DNA from: Bacteroidetes bacterium UBA1312
GTDB taxonomy: Bacteria; Bacteroidota; Bacteroidia; Chitinophagales; Chitinophagaceae
DNA length: 56,297 nt
Assembly (NCBI GenBank): GCA_002307135.1
Contig: DBTQ01000013.1
Span: 1 to 56,297 of the forward strand
Reading direction: 5' to 3'
Below, one piece after another: positions 51,470 to 56,297 of the stretch. The number at the start of each line of letters is the position of its first letter. Position 1 is the stretch's first letter. The notes beneath the pieces are model-generated. The model ran no database searches, was not told the DNA's origin, and saw only the letters and a list, made by a program, of their open reading frames with translations. The position numbers and the translations under genes are program-made.

Positions 51470-53149
51470 ATGACTGCAAACAAGCGTACTTTAAGTGTTT
51501 CTAATTTATCTATTTCTTTCGCTGGTACCCAGGTTTTTCAAGCAGTTAATGATGTTTCTTTCCATTTAAATCAAGGCGATACATTGGCTATCGTTGGTGA
51601 AAGCGGTTCGGGTAAATCGCTGATGGCATTATCATTAATCGGATTGCAACCCCGAACAGCAAATGTAAAAGGAAGTGCCAACTTGCAGGCTGGTCGGGAG
51701 CAATGGGCATTGATGACACTTAGTGAACATGCTTGGCAAGCATTGCGTGGAAATAAAATTGGTATGATTTTTCAGGAGCCGATGAGTGCGCTCAATCCAA
51801 TTATGACTGTTGGTAAACAAATTTGTGAATGTATTTTAGTGCATCAGAAGCTATCTAAAAAAGCGGCCGAAGCGATCGCTATCGAATGGTTAACTAAAGT
51901 ACAATTGCCGCAGCCGGACAAAATTTATGATCGTTTTCCTCATCAACTTTCCGGAGGGCAAAAGCAAAGGGTGATGATAGCAATGGCCATGTGTTGTAAT
52001 CCCCTATTATTGTTGGCGGACGAACCCACCACGGCGTTAGATGCTACAGTACAAAAAGATATTGTCGCATTGATGAAGGTGCTGCAACGTGAGCATAATT
52101 CAACAATGATTTTTATTACCCACGACTTGGCTCTAGCTGCCGAAATTGCGGATCATATTTTGGTTATGTATCGTGGCGCATGTGTAGAATATGGAACGAC
52201 TGAAGAAGTCTTGCACCATCCTAAACAAGCATATACTAAGGCCTTACTGTCTTGTAGGCCAGATGTTGAGCATAAGGGGAAAAGACTTCCGGTTATAGCT
52301 GATTTTATGGGAAATGAGCGTACAGATATAAAGTTGGTTCCTGTTGTACAAAATGACATTTCTCTTGACCCTATTTTGAATGTCAGTAATCTGCAAGTTT
52401 GGTTTCCGCAAGAGAAAAACTTGTTGGGTAAACCTTTGAGCTATTTCAAGGCGGTAAACGGAATCTCATTTGAGATTTTTAAAGGAGAAACCTTGGGTTT
52501 GGTGGGCGAAAGTGGCTGCGGGAAAAGTACCGTAAGTCGTAGTCTGATGGGATTAGCACCAATCTATGGCGGCAAGGTACTATTTAAAGACACAGATTTG
52601 GCCGGTTTGCGGGGCAATAAGTGGAATGCAATCAGGCGGGATATACAAATGATTTTTCAAGATCCATCTGCATCACTCAATCCGAGAATGAAAGTGGCAG
52701 ATATTATTTCAGAGCCGTTGTTAGTTCATAATATAATGTCTCGGAAAGATGCACTGCTTGAAGCCAAACGATTAATTGATCTTGTGCATTTGCCTCAGGA
52801 TTCATTACAGCGCTATCCTCATCAATTTTCGGGAGGACAGAGGCAGCGTATCGGTATTGCCAGATCTTTGTCGTTGAAGCCTCAACTACTTATTTGCGAC
52901 GAAAGCGTATCTGCACTCGATGTGAGTGTACAGGCACAAATCCTTAATTTGCTCAAAGAAATACAGTCCATATTTAACCTTTCTTATTTGTTTATTTCGC
53001 ACGACTTATCTGTTGTGCACTACATGAGTGAACGTATATTAGTGATGAAACAAGGACAGATTGTTGAATCGGGTAGTGCAAATGACATTCTGTTGCGCCC
53101 ACAAGAATTATATACGCAGCAATTAATAGCAGCGATGCCCAAAAAGTAA
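51470..53149 (+). CDS. Fused two-domain ATPase of a dipeptide/oligopeptide ABC importer (DppD-DppF type)
   Basis: A 559-residue protein with two complete ABC ATPase domains in one chain. Domain 1 has Walker A GESGSGKS, signature LSGGQKQR and Walker B LLLADEPTTALD. Domain 2 (from ~310) has GESGCGKS, FSGGQRQR and LLICDESVSALD, with Ser where Pro is usual after DE. The oligopeptide signature at the domain ends is LHHPKQAYTKALLSC and LRPQELYTQQLIAAMP. It powers uptake of peptides or similar substrates. Permeases and binding protein are not adjacent. I start at MTANKRTLSVSNLS (51470), since the frame upstream is not domain-like and lies before the predicted transcript start. Confidence 0.93.
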   Translation: MTANKRTLSVSNLSISFAGTQVFQAVNDVSFHLNQGDTLAIVGESGSGKSLMALSLIGLQPRTANVKGSANLQAGREQWALMTLSEHAWQALRGNKIGMIFQEPMSALNPIMTVGKQICECILVHQKLSKKAAEAIAIEWLTKVQLPQPDKIYDRFPHQLSGGQKQRVMIAMAMCCNPLLLLADEPTTALDATVQKDIVALMKVLQREHNSTMIFITHDLALAAEIADHILVMYRGACVEYGTTEEVLHHPKQAYTKALLSCRPDVEHKGKRLPVIADFMGNERTDIKLVPVVQNDISLDPILNVSNLQVWFPQEKNLLGKPLSYFKAVNGISFEIFKGETLGLVGESGCGKSTVSRSLMGLAPIYGGKVLFKDTDLAGLRGNKWNAIRRDIQMIFQDPSASLNPRMKVADIISEPLLVHNIMSRKDALLEAKRLIDLVHLPQDSLQRYPHQFSGGQRQRIGIARSLSLKPQLLICDESVSALDVSVQAQILNLLKEIQSIFNLSYLFISHDLSVVHYMSERILVMKQGQIVESGSANDILLRPQELYTQQLIAAMPKK

Positions 53150-53178
53150 TAGTGTAAATATACTATATCGAGGAATAA

Positions 53179-54066
53179 TTACGATTTTGCTGCATGCTCT
53201 GCATACATCATTTTAATCAACCCATCGGCAAGTCCAATACGTGGAACAAAAATTTCCTCCGCTCCGCTCCAACGCATAAGTGATACAAAAATTTGCAAGG
53301 CAGGTACAATAACATCTGCACGGTCAGCACGAAAATTGTATAAATGCATTCGTTCTTCCACCGTCGAAGCACTTAGCTCCCGATAATAATCTTTAAGCAA
53401 TTCTAGGGATAATGGTTTCCCTTCCTTCTTTTTAGATAAAGAGAAAACTTTATTGATATTACCACCACTGCCAATAGCTTCAATTGGTTGATTGATGGCG
53501 GTGTGGGTTTTCATATACCATTTCATATGATTCCATTGCTCCTCAGTAACCGTTTTGTTGAGTAAACGAATGGTGCCAATATTAAAAGATTCTTTGAAAA
53601 TAATATGGTTGTCGGAAAACAAAGTGACTTCGGTACTACCTCCACCAACATCAATATACAAATAGGACTTTCCGCTGCTTAAGTTTTCGGCAATGTGTGT
53701 TTCGTAAATGATGTTTGCCTCTTCTTGTCCGCCAATAATGTCGATAGCAATACCCGTTTCGTTTAATACTTCTTTTCTTATTGCATCGCCATTAAGGGCA
53801 TCCCGCATAGCGGAAGTTGCGCAGGCGCGATAATTCTGAACTTTATAGATATTCATGAGCAGCTTATAAGCCTTCATGCTTTCCATAAGTTGTATTTTCT
53901 TCTCTTCAGAAATAAATCCCTTTTCAAATACATCGAAGCCCAATCGCAATGGGATACGCAAAAGGGTTAATTTGGTATAATCAACGGTTCCATCTTGGTA
54001 GGGCGCTGCCTCTGAAATCAGTAAGCGTGCTGCATTTGAGCCAATGTCTATTGCTGCAAGTATCAA
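53179..54066 (-). CDS. Ppx/GppA-family phosphatase (exopolyphosphatase)
   Basis: A 295-residue enzyme of the actin-like ATPase-fold superfamily. The phosphate loops are AIDIGSNAARLLI at the N-terminus and LYIDVGGGSTEVTLF near 137; ATSAMRDA and GSGGNINKV are further conserved blocks. It is the short form, without the C-terminal HD domain of E. coli Ppx. It hydrolyses polyphosphate or (p)ppGpp end groups. Its start overlaps the stop of ppk by 4 bases, so the synthesising and degrading enzymes are made together. Confidence 0.93.
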   Translation of the reverse strand: MILAAIDIGSNAARLLISEAAPYQDGTVDYTKLTLLRIPLRLGFDVFEKGFISEEKKIQLMESMKAYKLLMNIYKVQNYRACATSAMRDALNGDAIRKEVLNETGIAIDIIGGQEEANIIYETHIAENLSSGKSYLYIDVGGGSTEVTLFSDNHIIFKESFNIGTIRLLNKTVTEEQWNHMKWYMKTHTAINQPIEAIGSGGNINKVFSLSKKKEGKPLSLELLKDYYRELSASTVEERMHLYNFRADRADVIVPALQIFVSLMRWSGAEEIFVPRIGLADGLIKMMYAEHAAKS

Positions 54067-56135
54067 TGTTGAGCTGCTTTTAAAAGATAATCGTAAATGT
54101 CCACTTGAGAACGAACCTCCAAATCTCCATCTTTTTTCTCAACATACGAATTGTCCTGCTCATTATTTAACACCCTCGACTTGACATTGCCGGCAAGTTG
54201 GATGTCTAAAATGTCGATTAACTCTTTTTGTATCTTTGGATCTAATATGGGGCAGGCAGCTTCTACTCTATGATCCAAGTTGCGAATCATCCAATCTGCC
54301 GATGAAATATATACTTGAGGAACGCCTGCATTATGAAATACGAAAACGCGCGCATGTTCCAAGTATTCGTCTATAATACTTACTGCCTGTATATTTTTTT
54401 TGTAGGATTTGCTCGTTGTATTGATGCAGCAGATACTTCTTATTATTAGCCTTACCTGTACACCTGCGGTAGCAGCAGCCTCTAGTTTTTGAATAAACAC
54501 ATCGTCCACAAGGCTATTTAACTTTATGGTAATGGCAGCAGGCTTTTTCTTTTTGGCTTGTTCTATCTCTTTATCTATTAATGCTACAAAATATTTGCGC
54601 ATATTGATCGGCGAAACAGGCAATGTTTTACAGTTCTTCAGTTCTGCGAGGATTGGTTTCGGTTTTTCGAGGCATGCAAATATCCTATTGACATCAGCCA
54701 GTATATTTCTATTGCTGGTCAGCAGGCAATGATCGCCATAGTACGATGCTGTACCTTCATTCAAATTGCCAGTCGATACAAACCCATATTGTTTAGTCCT
54801 GTTGGCCTCTCTTCTTTTTATTACGCACAATTTGGCGTGGACTTTCATATTGGGTACTCCGAGCAGAACTTTTACGCCCTCTTCTTCCAATAGCGCTTTC
54901 CACTCTAAATTGGCCTCTTCGTCAAAGCGCGCACGTAACTCTATCATTACGGTTACACTTTTGCCATTACGGACAGCGTTCACTAAAGTGTTTATTATCT
55001 TCGAATCTTTAGCAAGGCGGTAGCAAGTTATTTTGATACTTTGTACAAAAGGGTCAATAGCCGCTTCGCGCAACAGATCAATTATAGAGTCGAAAGAATG
55101 GTAGGGGAAATGCAGCATCACGTCCTGTTTGTCCAGTACAGGCATAATTCGTATTGGTTGCCGCAATGCAGTGTGCACAAAAGCTTTAGGTCTGCTCTTT
55201 AAATCTTTAAAAACAGAAGACGGGAAGCTCATAAAATCTTTGAAATTATGAATACGTCCACCTGGTACTAGATTATCTTTTCTAGTCAATCCTAAACGTT
55301 TAGACAGAAACTCTAACAAAGAACTGTCCAAATGGCGATCAAAAACAAAACGAGTAGTTTTTCCTCGCTTCCTGTTCTTAATTTGGCTTTCTAGCTTTTC
55401 TATTACTGAATATTGGATGTCATTATCTGTTTCCAGCTCCGCGTCTCTCGTTACTTTTATAATATAGCCGCTAAAATGATTAAAGCCAAAAGGAGCAAAT
55501 AAATGCGGTAGGCTGAAACGAATAATATCTTCTAATAAAATAATATCGGTAATGCCTTCGGATGATGGCATGATAATAAAACGCGGCAACACTTTAGTTG
55601 GTATCTCTATCAGTGCATAGCTGCGTAATTTTCGGTTGCTGGTATTGCCCAGTACACAAGCCAGATATATAGATTTGTCGCGCAGTAATGGCATCTCGGG
55701 GATACTCTCAATCATTAGTGGCACAATCTGTGAACTGACTTTGTCGGTGTAGTAATTACTTACAAATACCTCTTGCTCGGGGCTGAGCTCTTTTTCATTT
55801 TTTATAAAAATGCGTTGCTCTCCGAGCTCTTTGATAATCTGCTGATACGTATTGTCAAAGTCGTTTTGCTGTAGCATCACCGTTTGCTGTATTTCGCGTA
55901 AAATACCTTCCGGGTCATTCTCTAAATGGACTTTGGCAGCCTTGCCCAATCTTGCCATTTTGTGAAGAGTCGCTACGCGTACCCTAAAAAACTCATCGAG
56001 ATTGTTGGAAAAGATACCCAGAAAACGGAGGCGGTCATATACAGAAACGGATGGGTCTTTGGCTTCTTGTAGTACGCGCTCGTTGAATGCTAGCCAACTC
56101 AGATCCCTGACAATTGTGTTTTTTACCTTCTTCAT
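54063..56135 (-). CDS. ppk1: Polyphosphate kinase 1
   Basis: A 690-residue enzyme that polymerises the gamma-phosphate of ATP into polyphosphate, and can run backwards. The N domain begins DLSWLAFNERVLQEAKD. The C-terminal catalytic half has the phospholipase-D-like fold with VHAKLCVIKRRE (the phosphorylated His) and SADWMIRNLDHRVEAACPI (second motif). FVSTGNLNEGTASYYGD and IRSICCIN are also conserved. The C-terminal tail includes a short linker to residue 690. First gene of the ppk-ppx operon; a TAnnTTCG variant promoter precedes it. Confidence 0.96.
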   Translation of the reverse strand: MKKVKNTIVRDLSWLAFNERVLQEAKDPSVSVYDRLRFLGIFSNNLDEFFRVRVATLHKMARLGKAAKVHLENDPEGILREIQQTVMLQQNDFDNTYQQIIKELGEQRIFIKNEKELSPEQEVFVSNYYTDKVSSQIVPLMIESIPEMPLLRDKSIYLACVLGNTSNRKLRSYALIEIPTKVLPRFIIMPSSEGITDIILLEDIIRFSLPHLFAPFGFNHFSGYIIKVTRDAELETDNDIQYSVIEKLESQIKNRKRGKTTRFVFDRHLDSSLLEFLSKRLGLTRKDNLVPGGRIHNFKDFMSFPSSVFKDLKSRPKAFVHTALRQPIRIMPVLDKQDVMLHFPYHSFDSIIDLLREAAIDPFVQSIKITCYRLAKDSKIINTLVNAVRNGKSVTVMIELRARFDEEANLEWKALLEEEGVKVLLGVPNMKVHAKLCVIKRREANRTKQYGFVSTGNLNEGTASYYGDHCLLTSNRNILADVNRIFACLEKPKPILAELKNCKTLPVSPINMRKYFVALIDKEIEQAKKKKPAAITIKLNSLVDDVFIQKLEAAATAGVQVRLIIRSICCINTTSKSYKKNIQAVSIIDEYLEHARVFVFHNAGVPQVYISSADWMIRNLDHRVEAACPILDPKIQKELIDILDIQLAGNVKSRVLNNEQDNSYVEKKDGDLEVRSQVDIYDYLLKAAQH

Positions 56136-56171
56136 AAAATGATAACTCCGACAATGTGTATTTTAAAAAAT

Positions 56172-56179
56172 CGAAAGTA
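56172..56179 (-). promoter_or_regulatory. Variant -7 element (TAnnTTCG) for the ppk1-ppx operon
   Basis: TACTTTCG on the minus strand; predicted start near 56165, about 30 nt before the ATG at 56135. Confidence 0.35.
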
Positions 56180-56277
56180 GCCCTTGCAAGTCAAATATTT
56201 ACGATGCAATGTATTAATTAATTGTAAAGAAAACTACTTAACATTGGTACATCCCTAGTGCAGCCCCCACCTCCCCC

Positions 56278-56297
56278 GTCATTGCGAGGCACGAAGC
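56278..56297. repeat. Edge of a probable dispersed intergenic repeat
   Basis: GTCATTGCGAGGCACGAAGC, cut by the window end. I recall this sequence as a widespread intergenic palindromic element (the continuation is usually AATC...). The rest is outside the window, so the call is from memory of the motif. Confidence 0.45.

Larger units (their letters stand above)
56136..56297. other. Upstream region of ppk1, with repeat edge at the window end
   Basis: A 162-base non-coding end region. It holds the variant -7 element and, from about 56278, the start of a likely dispersed repeat. No ORF is visible. Confidence 0.5.

Overview
The window looks like chromosomal DNA of a free-living member of the Bacteroidota, probably Chitinophagales or a near relative. 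Three gene products carry type IX secretion (T9SS) sorting domains, one of them the gliding-motility type with SprB-like repeats. The Bacteroidota -7 promoter element TAnnTTTG stands in front of about half of the transcription units. Family choices also fit: DUF5606, a long amidophosphoribosyltransferase with a propeptide, single-chain GcvP, RNase Y, and a fused two-domain peptide ABC ATPase. I found no rRNA, tRNA, CRISPR array, insertion sequence or prophage.

Layout. 1-4630: a DUF5606 gene and a 1281-residue SprB-repeat surface protein. 4767-8280: a LytS/LytTR two-component pair transcribed away from the SprB-like gene, an orphan gene, and a T9SS-exported intradiol dioxygenase-like protein. 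8328-22264: housekeeping genes (nadE, prolyl oligopeptidase, an AHSA1-like protein, priA, a DUF2461 gene, RNase D, purF, gcvP). 22372-23374: a zeta-toxin-like kinase with a 75-residue partner, a likely toxin-antitoxin pair. 23427-29317: a tripartite RND efflux operon (TolC-like, adaptor, pump) behind a promoter overlapped by a TetR-type palindrome, with no regulator gene beside it. 29498-30820: a frameshifted membrane-protein gene and a PaaG-like enoyl-CoA hydratase. 30907-33894: a TPR protein, an M48 peptidase and a group III truncated haemoglobin.

33974-40390 is the least ordinary region. Two very large genes lie in tandem. Neither product has a visible signal peptide or T9SS tail. One has a duplicated cysteine-containing domain; the other joins LamG-like, LGFP-repeat, C2-like and papain-like (Cys-His-Asp) regions. 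Both genes are preceded, at nearly the same distance (177 and 180 bases), by copies of one ~95-bp promoter region, giving matched leaders of about 176-179 nt. They are therefore probably co-regulated and work together. This is my best candidate for an undescribed system.

40538-46219: a LolC/E-type permease, a class D beta-lactamase homologue, a beta-carbonic anhydrase, a GNAT acetyltransferase, a T9SS-secreted M43 metallopeptidase and a tiny Cys/Lys-rich exported protein. 46259-48777: a membrane-lipid operon (CPBP protease-like protein, CdsA, phosphatidylserine decarboxylase). 48820-56179: TerC-like membrane protein, RNase Y, a fused peptide-transporter ATPase, and an overlapping ppx-ppk polyphosphate operon. 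The last 20 bases look like the edge of a dispersed intergenic repeat.

All calls come from reading the sequence. Family names rest on motif recognition; no database search was run.
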